Shown here: positions 24,231 through 32,566 of the stretch, piece after piece | How positions within the stretch are numbered: position 1 is the first letter of the stretch | Layout of the letters: each line of letters opens with the position of its first letter | From: Bacillota bacterium | Lineage (GTDB): Bacteria; Bacillota; UBA4882; UBA8346 | Direction: 5' to 3' | Length of the DNA: 64,000 bases | NCBI GenBank assembly: GCA_023401925.1 | Contig: JAEXDA010000039.1 | Location: forward strand, 86,277-150,276 | Translations under genes and position numbers: made by a program | The notes under the pieces: model-generated | Databases searched by the model: none | What the model saw: the letters and a program-made list of their open reading frames with translations, nothing else | Told to the model about the DNA's origin: nothing

Positions 24231-24893
24231 ATGATAAATAATTCTTTAGTACCAGCCTCTATGGATCATTTTTCTCTTCAGCCTGTTAAACGCAAATTGC
24301 CTTTTTCATCTTATTGGGCCATCGCTCAGACCATCATTGAAAAAACCGGTATCCGCAAGGGTAATTTCTTAGAAATCAATGGTGATAATTGTTTTCTGGG
24401 AGTGGCTATGGCGCAGTTGACCGGGATGCAAATTTATCTCATGGAAAATTCGGAAGATACCATGACTCATTTATCTTTCCAGCTTAAAAAAAACTGCATG
24501 GAAAAAGAGGTTGCCGTGGTTAAGGGTAGTCCTTTAAAAATTCCCATTGAAGATGGCCAAATTCATTTGGTCGTTTTTCGCAAATCAATTTTCAGTTGGC
24601 GCAATCCGCAAAAGACTTTTCAGGAAATTTACCGAGTTTTGGCGCCAGGCGGTACGGCTTATCTTGGGGATGATTCTTGGGATGGGCAAAAATGGACCAG
24701 CATCGAAAAGAGGTTAAAAGATTATGGAATTCGATTATCGGAACAGCTTAACGGAGACATCTGGCGAAACCGAATGGAAAAAATCCGGGAGAAAATCATT
24801 CAAGCCGGGATTCAATCTTTTGACATGGTTTGCAACGGTGAGGGCCTGCAGATCATTATCCGCAGGCCGGAAGAACAAGAACAAGTATCTTAA
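24231..24893 (+). CDS. class I SAM-dependent methyltransferase, divergent from anfH
   Basis: 220 aa, start with AGGAGGTCCGG. The later methyltransferase motifs are recognisable: KGSPLKIPIEDGQIHLVVFR, then FQEIYRVLAPGGTAYLGDDS. The SAM-binding glycine motif is irregular (EINGDNCFLG instead of ExGxGxG). Substrate unknown. The promoter carries the same 13-bp operator motif as the anf operon, so it is probably switched on together with the Fe-only nitrogenase. A role in cofactor or stress metabolism is only inferred from this. Confidence 0.75.
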   Translation: MINNSLVPASMDHFSLQPVKRKLPFSSYWAIAQTIIEKTGIRKGNFLEINGDNCFLGVAMAQLTGMQIYLMENSEDTMTHLSFQLKKNCMEKEVAVVKGSPLKIPIEDGQIHLVVFRKSIFSWRNPQKTFQEIYRVLAPGGTAYLGDDSWDGQKWTSIEKRLKDYGIRLSEQLNGDIWRNRMEKIREKIIQAGIQSFDMVCNGEGLQIIIRRPEEQEQVS

Positions 24894-25057
24894 CGGTATG
24901 TATATTCTTAAACAGCTTTATAAGTTGCAGGAATTGCATTTATTCCTCTCAAAAAAGGAAGAACGTTACTGGCAGTTCAGGAATAGTTTTTGCCCTTCAT
25001 CCAATCGCCCGGATCCTTTCGGCGACTTGGGAAGTCGGAGTAGTGATCGGTTTTAAA

Positions 25058-26080
25058 TCATTTCACAAAGATCTTCTGATTTTCCCGGGACGACCGGTAG
25101 ACACCTAATACGATTTCCAGAGCTTTCCGGCCTTCCGGACCATCAATGACCACCGGCCGGTCCTGAAGCACACATTCATAGAATTCTCTAATCTGCTGAG
25201 AATGATGGGTTCCCCAATAGTCAGGTTCCGAATGGTTATTTCCAACCGGTTTCGAAAGGGGCAGAATTTTTTGGGCGACCCCATCGATGACGATAGTCAC
25301 TTCAAACCCTTTTATATTTACTTTTCCCCGCTCGCCCATGATCTCAATCTGGATTGGCGCATTCTGGGTATAATAATTACAGGCAAACAGGGAGTAAACA
25401 CAGCCGTTTTGAAAGCCGATCACCGCGTCGGCCACGTCTTCCACGGCCACGCTTTTCAGGATGCGGTTGTCAATATGCCCATGAATCCATTGAACCGGAC
25501 TTCCCACCAGATATTGCACCAGATCAATACTATGGATGGCCTGATCAATCAGCACCCCTCCGCCCTCCTTCTCCCAACTGCCCTTCCAATCGCATTCATA
25601 ATAGGAAGGCGGCCGCCACCAGGTCAGATGGGACCAAGCCCCCAGGATTTTTCCCAAAGAGCCGCTCTCGATAACTTTTTTAGCCTCCATCACGCCTTCG
25701 ATGTAGCGGTTTTGAAAAACCACTCCCAGCTTTCTCCCCTGTTTACCGGCTGCTTCGATCATGCTATCCGCATCAGCCAAATTGATAGCCATGGGTTTTT
25801 CGGTAAGGACATCAAAACCAGCTTCCAGGCACTTGATCACCTGAGTTTTATGAAGAAAATGGGGAGTACAGATATGAACCACATCCAAATCCTGCTGTAA
25901 AAGATCGGCAAAGTCTTCCGAATACCCCCCGCCAAAATCCTTCATAAAGGATTCGGCCCGTTCACCCCGTTTATCAACGGCAAATTTCACTTCCATCAAA
26001 TCCTGACATTTTTGAAAGGCTTTCCGGTAGACTTCTGCGATTCTGCCGCAGCCGACAATCGCTACTTTTAGTTTATCCAT
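25058..26080 (-). CDS. Gfo/Idh/MocA-family oxidoreductase (1)
   Basis: 340-aa NAD(P)-dependent sugar dehydrogenase. The Rossmann motif is VAIVGCGRIAEVYRKAF, and the family motif is EKPMAINLADAD with the catalytic-type lysine. The C-terminal domain has GGGVLIDQAIHSIDLVQYLV with the conserved D/H pair. Members oxidise a ring hydroxyl of sugars, inositols or glycosides. It is the last gene of a string with two TIM-barrel isomerases, a second oxidoreductase and an ABC importer, which points to uptake and keto-sugar-type breakdown of one carbohydrate. Substrate not determinable. Confidence 0.9.
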   Translation of the reverse strand: MDKLKVAIVGCGRIAEVYRKAFQKCQDLMEVKFAVDKRGERAESFMKDFGGGYSEDFADLLQQDLDVVHICTPHFLHKTQVIKCLEAGFDVLTEKPMAINLADADSMIEAAGKQGRKLGVVFQNRYIEGVMEAKKVIESGSLGKILGAWSHLTWWRPPSYYECDWKGSWEKEGGGVLIDQAIHSIDLVQYLVGSPVQWIHGHIDNRILKSVAVEDVADAVIGFQNGCVYSLFACNYYTQNAPIQIEIMGERGKVNIKGFEVTIVIDGVAQKILPLSKPVGNNHSEPDYWGTHHSQQIREFYECVLQDRPVVIDGPEGRKALEIVLGVYRSSRENQKIFVK

Positions 26081-26141
26081 GGTGCCCTCCTTAAAAAATT
26101 CCCACCTATCCGGTTCCGATATAAAAACTCCATCACCGCCA

Positions 26142-26897
26142 TTATGGCATCACACGATCTAAAAAGGCTTTGGCCCTGGTATAACGCCCGAAATCCTGCT
26201 GGCCTTCTTCATATTCCACAACCGCCCAGCCATTTGCCAATACCGGTTGCAGCACCTTCAGCAATTTCGGATAATCGAAGATTCCTGTGCCCAGATCGAC
26301 AAATTCTTTTCCCGCACCCTTTGGATCCCGCAAATGGACATAAACAATTCTGGAACGATAGGTTTTTACGATTTCAAAGGGATCATAACCTCCCACATAG
26401 ACCCAGCCGAGATCGAATCCAAAAGATAAACTGGGCGCATACTCGACCAGCGCATTAAAAATAGCCCCATCATTGGCAAATTCCCAGTCATGGTTGTGGT
26501 AATGGATGCGGACTCCCAAGTCCCGGCACTTTTGGACTACTTTCTCAATATTCCGGGCGATTGCGGGTAAATCCACCTCTCCTTCAAAGGAATTCCCCGA
26601 CATCACAATATTCCGGTTGGGCATATCGACAAGAAACGAAGCCACCTTCATAACTTTGGCCGCCATTTCTGCTTCATTTTCCTGCCATTCTTTTAATCCG
26701 CCGCCCACATGCATCCCGGATAACTCCAACTGGTACTGGGCCAATAAGTCAATCAGTTGCGATTTGTCCTCCGTTCCAAAAAACCTGGAGCCGATCTCGA
26801 CGCCTTGAAAACCGGTTGCCGCCAGACCTTTGATAATGGTTTCGGTTTCATTTTTAATGCGTTCCCGGAATAATACGGCATGACATCCTAATTTCAT
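26142..26897 (-). CDS. sugar phosphate isomerase/epimerase, TIM barrel (1)
   Basis: 251 aa of the xylose-isomerase-like TIM-barrel superfamily: GFQGVEIGSRFF, HYHNHDWEF with metal-ligand histidines, SFGFDLGWVYVGGYDP and YVHLRDPKGAGKEFVDLGTG. The carboxylates and histidines of a divalent-metal site are in place. Family members include inosose dehydratase (IolE), 3-keto-sugar processing enzymes and tagatose epimerases. It lies between the two Gfo/Idh genes with the ribosome site AAGGAGG. Confidence 0.88.
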   Translation of the reverse strand: MKLGCHAVLFRERIKNETETIIKGLAATGFQGVEIGSRFFGTEDKSQLIDLLAQYQLELSGMHVGGGLKEWQENEAEMAAKVMKVASFLVDMPNRNIVMSGNSFEGEVDLPAIARNIEKVVQKCRDLGVRIHYHNHDWEFANDGAIFNALVEYAPSLSFGFDLGWVYVGGYDPFEIVKTYRSRIVYVHLRDPKGAGKEFVDLGTGIFDYPKLLKVLQPVLANGWAVVEYEEGQQDFGRYTRAKAFLDRVMP

Positions 26898-26941
26898 TTA
26901 ACATCCTCCTTGTAAGGTCATTTCTCGCCATCAAAACCCTT

Positions 26942-27817
26942 TTACAAAAAGCTTTCAATATGTTTCCTGGCTTTCACCAGACCTTGCTGAACTTTAGCCA
27001 GGCTCCCTTCCCAAACCGGATCTTCATGCTCAATACTGATGGTACCGCCGTAGCCGATTTCGTCCAGATTGGCCAGGATGCGGTTCCAATCAATACTGCC
27101 CAATCCCGGCAAGCGGTGCCGCCACCACTGGTGCGGATAAAACTGTCTTTCTACCGTAATATTATGTAAGATGCCGATTTTGCTCAGGTTTTCATAGAGG
27201 ATTTCGGTATCCTTGCCATGAACATGGAAAATTTTTGGCCCGAATTTGCCGATATTTTCGTAGGGGCTCATAAACTGCCAAATCATATGGGAGGGATCAA
27301 AGGCCAATCCCAAAAATTCCGAGGGGATTTTATCAAATAAAAGTTGCCACATATAAGGCGATATCGCAATGTTCCCCATCATCGGGCAATTCTCGATGCA
27401 GATCCGGACCTGATTTTTTTCAGCCAGATCAACGATATCCTTTAGAAAATCGACCACTGCACCCATACTTTTTTCCGGATCGTAGCGCATTCCCTCAAAG
27501 GACTCCTTGGTAACACCGGTGGAACAAACGATTTTCCCGATACCGATCTTGTGGGCAAAAGCAATCCTGGCTTTTAATTGTTTTTGGTGTTCCGCGGCTT
27601 CCCTAGGGTCTTCGCTTAAAAAGTTCCGGCAATAGATTAAGGAGGAAATGGTGATTTGGCCTTTTTCCAAAACTTGATGGAAAGTTTCTTCCTCCAGGGG
27701 AATCGCCGGTCCGACCTCCAGATCCCTAAATCCATTGGCAAAAGCCCAATCGGCTATTTCCGGCAATCCTTTCATGCCCGCCCAAGTCAGACTGTTGGTC
27801 AATAAACCGATTTTCAT
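26942..27817 (-). CDS. sugar phosphate isomerase/epimerase, TIM barrel (2)
   Basis: 291-aa second member of the xylose-isomerase-like superfamily, only distantly similar to its neighbour. Metal-site stretches are ICIENCPMMGN, GLAFDPSHMIWQFM, KIFHVHGKDTEI and GTISIEHEDPVW. The ATG overlaps the stop of the upstream oxidoreductase by 4 nt (ATGA), so the pair is translationally coupled and probably acts in sequence: oxidation, then isomerisation or elimination. Confidence 0.88.
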   Translation of the reverse strand: MKIGLLTNSLTWAGMKGLPEIADWAFANGFRDLEVGPAIPLEEETFHQVLEKGQITISSLIYCRNFLSEDPREAAEHQKQLKARIAFAHKIGIGKIVCSTGVTKESFEGMRYDPEKSMGAVVDFLKDIVDLAEKNQVRICIENCPMMGNIAISPYMWQLLFDKIPSEFLGLAFDPSHMIWQFMSPYENIGKFGPKIFHVHGKDTEILYENLSKIGILHNITVERQFYPHQWWRHRLPGLGSIDWNRILANLDEIGYGGTISIEHEDPVWEGSLAKVQQGLVKARKHIESFL

Positions 27818-28908
27818 CCCTTGTCTCCCTCCAGTTTCAAAGCTTTCCCTTCATCCGCCGACCTTTTCAAGGTATCTAAAATAGCTTGGATATAAAGTCC
27901 CCGTTCTAAGTTACGGACCGCCTGTTTACCATAGACGATGGCCTCGATAAATTCATTAACCAATCCCTTGTGGCCTTCCGCTCCCTTGAACTCCTCGGCA
28001 ACCTGGATCACTTCCCGCTTGGTCCCTTCATAACCGCTGTTCTGGTCCTTGAAACAAACTTCAACTTCATTGGGATTACCGTGGAAGAGCATCATTCCGC
28101 CCGCTCCGATGATTTCCATCATCTGGCGCGGCATTCCGATACGGCAGGATACAAACGACAACAGCGTGCCGCTTTCCATTTTACCGTTAAAGACAGCGCA
28201 ATCATCATTGGTAACCGTGCCTTTGCGATTCTCATCGTCAAGCAGCGTTCTTTCGGGAATCATCGTGCTGCGCATCGCCTGGACTTCACAGAACTTTCCT
28301 TGGGTACCGCTTAGCAAATAATCGGCTAAGTCCAGCATGTGGCAACCGAAATCCGCCAAAGCGCCTGTGCCCGATAACTTCTCCTGCATCCGCCATTCCA
28401 GTTTGACCCCGCTGGGATTGGCAATCCGGCTGCCGCCCAATTCCTGACGGCAATAAAAAACCGGCCCCATTTTTCCGGAGTCCATGATTTCCTTCATATA
28501 GCGAATAGCTGGAATCTCCCGGTAATTGAATCCGATCGCGGTCACAATCCTAGGGTGCGCTTTGGCGCAAGCCACCCCCCGTTGGCCTTCCTCATACGAC
28601 AAAGCATAAGGTTTTTCACAGATTACGTGCTTCCCCGCTTCGATGGCGAGTATGGCCAGATCAATGTGGGTATGATTCGGCGTGCAAATGCTGATCGCAT
28701 CCACTTTCTGAAACAACTCCTCCAGGGATCCGCAAATCGTAACCCCGGTAACCTTTTTTTCTTCTGCCCAGGCAGCCGCCCGTCCGGGGATCATATCATA
28801 CATTGCCACCAATTCCGCCTGCTCATTGGCGTGATATGCCTCTACATGGTGCTGAGCTATGCCAATGGTATAACCCGTTCCGATAATCCCGACTTTTACT
28901 TTTTTCAT
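27814..28908 (-). CDS. Gfo/Idh/MocA-family oxidoreductase (2)
   Basis: 364 aa. NAD(P) site VGIIGTGYTIGIAQHHVEAY, catalytic segment CEKPYALSYEEGQRG, and C-terminal GALADFGCHMLDLADYLLSG. It contains a longer loop with SFVSCRIGMPRQMMEIIGAGG. It is coupled to the second isomerase. Likely cytoplasmic, acting on the sugar imported by the neighbouring ABC transporter. Confidence 0.9.
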   Translation of the reverse strand: MKKVKVGIIGTGYTIGIAQHHVEAYHANEQAELVAMYDMIPGRAAAWAEEKKVTGVTICGSLEELFQKVDAISICTPNHTHIDLAILAIEAGKHVICEKPYALSYEEGQRGVACAKAHPRIVTAIGFNYREIPAIRYMKEIMDSGKMGPVFYCRQELGGSRIANPSGVKLEWRMQEKLSGTGALADFGCHMLDLADYLLSGTQGKFCEVQAMRSTMIPERTLLDDENRKGTVTNDDCAVFNGKMESGTLLSFVSCRIGMPRQMMEIIGAGGMMLFHGNPNEVEVCFKDQNSGYEGTKREVIQVAEEFKGAEGHKGLVNEFIEAIVYGKQAVRNLERGLYIQAILDTLKRSADEGKALKLEGDKG

Positions 28909-28993
28909 CCTATATCAGCCTCTCTATGTAAACGAATTCAATCCAATTGGGATCTCCCAATAAAATACCTTGGATATCCTTTGCAAAAATTTT

Positions 28994-29863
28994 TTACGAT
29001 TTGACCGCTCCGGCAATACCCTCTACAAAATACCGCTGTAAGAATAAGAAAATAACAATGATCGGGATCAGGGCAATGGAACCTCCGGCGGCGATACCGG
29101 TCCAATCGACAACATACTCCCCTTTGAGGACGTACAAACCGACGGCCAGCGTCCGTAGGCCAACATTACTCAAACTCAGCACCAACGGAAGGAAAAAGGA
29201 ATTCCATGTCCAGATGAACTGCATAATAATCACACTGCTGATGATCGGTTTGGAAAGCGGCAACATGATTTGGGCAAAATTTCTCATAAAACCGCAACCG
29301 TCAATCAAAGCCGCCTCTTCCAGTTCATTGGGAATCTGTTTGAAAAAGGCCGCAAAAAGCATGATGAAAATCACATTGCCGCTACCTGCTTCGGCCAGGA
29401 TAATACCCAGTCTGGTATTGAGCAGCCCCACCGTTTTGATTAGTTCAAAAATAGGAATAATCGTAAATCCCAGCGGTATAAACATACTGGCAACCAAGAG
29501 CCCCATGACCACTTTTTTCCCTTTAAAAGAATACCTACCGACCACAAATCCGGCCATAGCCGTTACAATCAGCACAACCACCACCACGCTTACGGTAATA
29601 ATCACCGTATTCAAAAAATACTGATAGAATTTAGCCTGATTCCAGGCCCGGATTAAATTGGAAAAATTCAACGGCCATGACGGAATCAAACTAAGCCCTT
29701 TGGTAAAAAATTCGCTCTGGGTTTTAAACGAAGCCGCCAGCATCCACAGGAACGGGTAGACCCACACAAATCCGAAAAGCAACAAAAAAAAGTGCATCAA
29801 AGTTATTCCATAATTGCGATTCTTTTTCTTCTTTTTTTCAATGGTAATGACGTTGTAATTCAT
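28994..29863 (-). CDS. carbohydrate ABC transporter permease (MalG type)
   Basis: 289 aa from the ATG at 29863, with six hydrophobic helices. It shows the MalG-type EAA loop (ELEEAALIDGCGFMRNFAQI, then MLPLSKPIISSVIIMQFIWTW). The basic N-terminus (EKKKKKNRNYG) faces the cytoplasm. It partners the MalF-type permease encoded just upstream (27 nt gap). No ATPase gene is in this cluster, so the importer probably borrows a shared MsmK/UgpC-type ATPase, as is common in Firmicutes. Confidence 0.93.
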   Translation of the reverse strand: MNYNVITIEKKKKKNRNYGITLMHFFLLLFGFVWVYPFLWMLAASFKTQSEFFTKGLSLIPSWPLNFSNLIRAWNQAKFYQYFLNTVIITVSVVVVVLIVTAMAGFVVGRYSFKGKKVVMGLLVASMFIPLGFTIIPIFELIKTVGLLNTRLGIILAEAGSGNVIFIMLFAAFFKQIPNELEEAALIDGCGFMRNFAQIMLPLSKPIISSVIIMQFIWTWNSFFLPLVLSLSNVGLRTLAVGLYVLKGEYVVDWTGIAAGGSIALIPIIVIFLFLQRYFVEGIAGAVKS

Positions 29864-29890
29864 AAAACTCTTCCCCTCCGGCACCGTAAT

Positions 29891-30817
29891 TTATAAATCC
29901 TGCTGCTCCCGTTTGATGATTTTCATGAGCACTGATTGGATTATGGCGATTAAAACAATGGATATGCCAAAAAAGATACCGGCGGCCGCCGCATATCCCA
30001 GCCTGGGTAATCCCATCTCACTTGAGAAAGCGTACCGGTAAATGTAGGTTGCTATCACATCGGTGGAAAAGAAAGGGCCCCCTTCGGTCATGGTCTTAAT
30101 CAAGTCAAATACCTTTAATGAGCCGGCAATATTTAATAAAGCGATCACTGCGCCAATTGGCAGGACCAGGGGCAAAGTTACATAGCGGAACGTATTCACA
30201 CTGTTGGCCCCATCCACTTTGGCTGCTTCATAAAGCTCCTGGGGAACGCCCTGAAGGCCGGCCAACCAATAAATCATATTGGTGCCGATGTTTTTCCAAC
30301 TAAAGATCAATATCACCGTTCCCATGGCCGTCTTGTAATCGCCCAGCCAATTGACAGGCTCTTTCATAATTTTCAAAGACATCAGCAGCGAATTGACAGG
30401 GCCGTTGGGTCCCCAAATGAAAATCATAATGATTCCGACAATCGATGCGACCGTGATCACCGGCAGGAAAAACAGGGTCCGGTAAAAATTTTTTCCTTTT
30501 AATCCGGCATTATTAAGCATCACCGCGATAATCAAAGCCACTACCAGTTGCACCGGGACCACGCCGATGGTGAACTTGAAACTGTTATAAAAAGCGTTCC
30601 AAAAATACTTATCCATGGCCACTTCTTTAAAATTCTGAAGTCCCACAAAAGTAATGTTGGTGCTAAGGCCGGACCAGTCCAGCATGGCATAATACCAACT
30701 GGCGATGATCGGCCAACCTTGAAACATAATATACAGCGCCAAGGCCGGAGTCAAAAAGAACCAGCACCATAAATTGATCCGCCGGTTCCGTTTTTTATAT
30801 AAAAGCGAATTTGCCAT
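29891..30817 (-). CDS. carbohydrate ABC transporter permease (MalF type)
   Basis: 308 aa, six membrane helices. The EAA loop reads PQELYEAAKVDGANSVNTFR, followed by YVTLPLVLPIGAVIAL. A WFFLTPALALYIMFQGWPII start is typical of UgpA/MalF-family permeases for glycosides and oligosaccharides. Ribosome site TAGGAG. It is encoded between the binding protein and the MalG-type permease. Confidence 0.93.
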   Translation of the reverse strand: MANSLLYKKRNRRINLWCWFFLTPALALYIMFQGWPIIASWYYAMLDWSGLSTNITFVGLQNFKEVAMDKYFWNAFYNSFKFTIGVVPVQLVVALIIAVMLNNAGLKGKNFYRTLFFLPVITVASIVGIIMIFIWGPNGPVNSLLMSLKIMKEPVNWLGDYKTAMGTVILIFSWKNIGTNMIYWLAGLQGVPQELYEAAKVDGANSVNTFRYVTLPLVLPIGAVIALLNIAGSLKVFDLIKTMTEGGPFFSTDVIATYIYRYAFSSEMGLPRLGYAAAAGIFFGISIVLIAIIQSVLMKIIKREQQDL

Positions 30818-30850
30818 CTTATTCTCCTATCGATCCAGGTGTTAAAATTA

Positions 30851-30878
30851 GCGGACAGAGATGATGTCTTCTGCCCGC
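30851..30878. other. hairpin between binding-protein and permease genes
   Basis: GCGGACAGA pairs with TCTGCCCGC (one mismatch, 10-nt loop), with no T-run. It sits between the abundant binding protein and its permeases, where such hairpins often protect the upstream mRNA or reduce read-through. Confidence 0.45.
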
Positions 30879-30891
30879 TATATCCGTTAAT

Positions 30892-32343
30892 TTACTTTAC
30901 GGCTTTATAGTCTTTGGCGACATAATCTTTCATTGGATCCCAATTGGAAAACTTAAAATCAGTCAGTTTTACTTTAGCCCCTTTGGCCTGAGCGGCCTCT
31001 ACAGCTCTAACCAACTCGGCCTGGGACTTTTGCGACAATTTTTTTAATTCTGCGGCTGGATCATTGATAGCTCCGACCATCGTCCCCTGAAGTAGTTCCG
31101 CCACACTAGGATGAACGTCTTTAATCTCCTCATAAACCTTGGCGATCTCCGGATTGCGTACCATCGGATCCGGTGCAAATCGTCCGTAGGATGCCATTAC
31201 TTTGTAGTAAGCCATCAATTGGGCATTTTTAAGATACTGGTCGTTAACGCCTTTGACCGCCGAGAAAAACATTCCGTTTTCAACAACTTTGGATTGATAA
31301 CCCCCATGGATACTATATTGAGCCTTTAATAGCTCCATCGCTTCCTTAGGATGTTTGGATTTTGCCGACAAACCGACCCAAGCCTTCGGAGTAAACAGGG
31401 CGATCGAACCTTTTCTGCCCTCATCGGGAACCGGAGGTGGAGCTACCCCAAATTCCAGGTCAGGATTATCTTTGCCCCAAGTGCTGATGCACCACGAACC
31501 TTGTTCAATAAAACCGGCCTGACCTTGGCCAAAAAGAGCCCGGGCTTCCGGCGCCGAAATATTCATGGTATAAGGATGAATACTTTTATCATCAACCAAC
31601 CCTTTAAATAGTTGAAATAACTCTAAAACCGCCTTGGAATCATAAGTCACCTTGCCGGTTGCCAAACTAGCCGGAGAATTTAGATTTAACCCGCTCCCCC
31701 CCAGAGAAGACCAGTCCTGAATCATATTTTTCCAGCGATTGATTTGTTTTCCGCCTTCAATAAACCCGTAATACTTTCCTTTTCCAGCAGCCGTGATTTT
31801 TTTAGCATATTCCCGGAATTCCGAGTGGGTTTTCGGCGGTTTTTCCGGATCAAGCCCGGCCTCTTTAAAGAGCTTTTTATTATAGAATAGCGCCGTGCTG
31901 GGAAGATCCATCCATTCCGGAAACCCGTAAATTTTACCTTTAATCATGGTTGTTCCTTCGATGAAAGTCCCATCAATAAAGCTATTGATAACTTGTTTAT
32001 CCAGGTAACGATTCATCGGTTGGAACCACCCGTCCGCCACCATCGAAGCCAGATTCATCCCCACTGGTAACGAAAATAAATCAGGCACATCATTGGATTT
32101 CACTGCGGTCAAGATCGTATTTTTTAACTGGTCGATCGTAAGTTGAGTATACTCAATCTTGATATTGGGATGGCTTTTCATATAATTACGGTAAAATTCC
32201 TCCCGGATCGCTTTGGTGCTATCACTATAATCCATCACCCGGATGGTCATGATGTTTTCCTTTCCGTAACAAACGGCAATTTGGATGAAAATCATTATGA
32301 CCAATGTCAAACCTAAAAACAGCCTCCACCTCAATTTTTTCAT
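30892..32343 (-). CDS. extracellular sugar-binding protein of ABC transporter
   Basis: 483 aa, family-1 solute-binding protein. An N-terminal signal peptide (KKLRWRLFLGLTLVIMIFIQ) lacks a clear lipobox. Typical segments are NDVPDLFSLPVGMNLASMVA, GFPEWMDLPSTALFYNKKLF, AGLDPEKPPKTHSEFREYAK and ALFGQGQAGFIEQGSWCIST. The first gene of the sugar importer operon, transcribed divergently from a sensor kinase gene at 32567, which may respond to the same sugar. Confidence 0.92.
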   Translation of the reverse strand: MKKLRWRLFLGLTLVIMIFIQIAVCYGKENIMTIRVMDYSDSTKAIREEFYRNYMKSHPNIKIEYTQLTIDQLKNTILTAVKSNDVPDLFSLPVGMNLASMVADGWFQPMNRYLDKQVINSFIDGTFIEGTTMIKGKIYGFPEWMDLPSTALFYNKKLFKEAGLDPEKPPKTHSEFREYAKKITAAGKGKYYGFIEGGKQINRWKNMIQDWSSLGGSGLNLNSPASLATGKVTYDSKAVLELFQLFKGLVDDKSIHPYTMNISAPEARALFGQGQAGFIEQGSWCISTWGKDNPDLEFGVAPPPVPDEGRKGSIALFTPKAWVGLSAKSKHPKEAMELLKAQYSIHGGYQSKVVENGMFFSAVKGVNDQYLKNAQLMAYYKVMASYGRFAPDPMVRNPEIAKVYEEIKDVHPSVAELLQGTMVGAINDPAAELKKLSQKSQAELVRAVEAAQAKGAKVKLTDFKFSNWDPMKDYVAKDYKAVK

Positions 32344-32363
32344 CTTAACTCCCCCTTTTTAAT

Positions 32364-32428
32364 TTGAAATCCTAAATCCATCTGCTATAATGGGATTGTA
32401 AAACTTTAATTTCATTATGATTACAATC
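32364..32428 (+). promoter_or_regulatory. promoter of kinase/regulator pair 1 with inverted repeat
   Basis: TTGAAA (32364-32369), 16 bp, TATAAT (32386-32391). Directly after it GATTGTAA (32394-32401) and TTACAATC (32421-32428) form an 8-bp inverted repeat around the start point, a possible operator. Confidence 0.5.
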
Positions 32429-32566
32429 GATTCATCTGTAAAGTTGATGAATTTTCAACCTTGCCAAAACCAAGATCATTGATACTGGTTCGAATTTAAC
32501 GCGGTACTTTTTTCCGCACACTGGCGGACCAGTCATTTTAGCTTTCACTGTGAGGATTAACAGACA

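Noticed and set aside
24898..25056. 52-aa plus-strand frame after the methyltransferase
   Set aside because: No ribosome site, no recognisable motif; lies in the gap between convergent genes.
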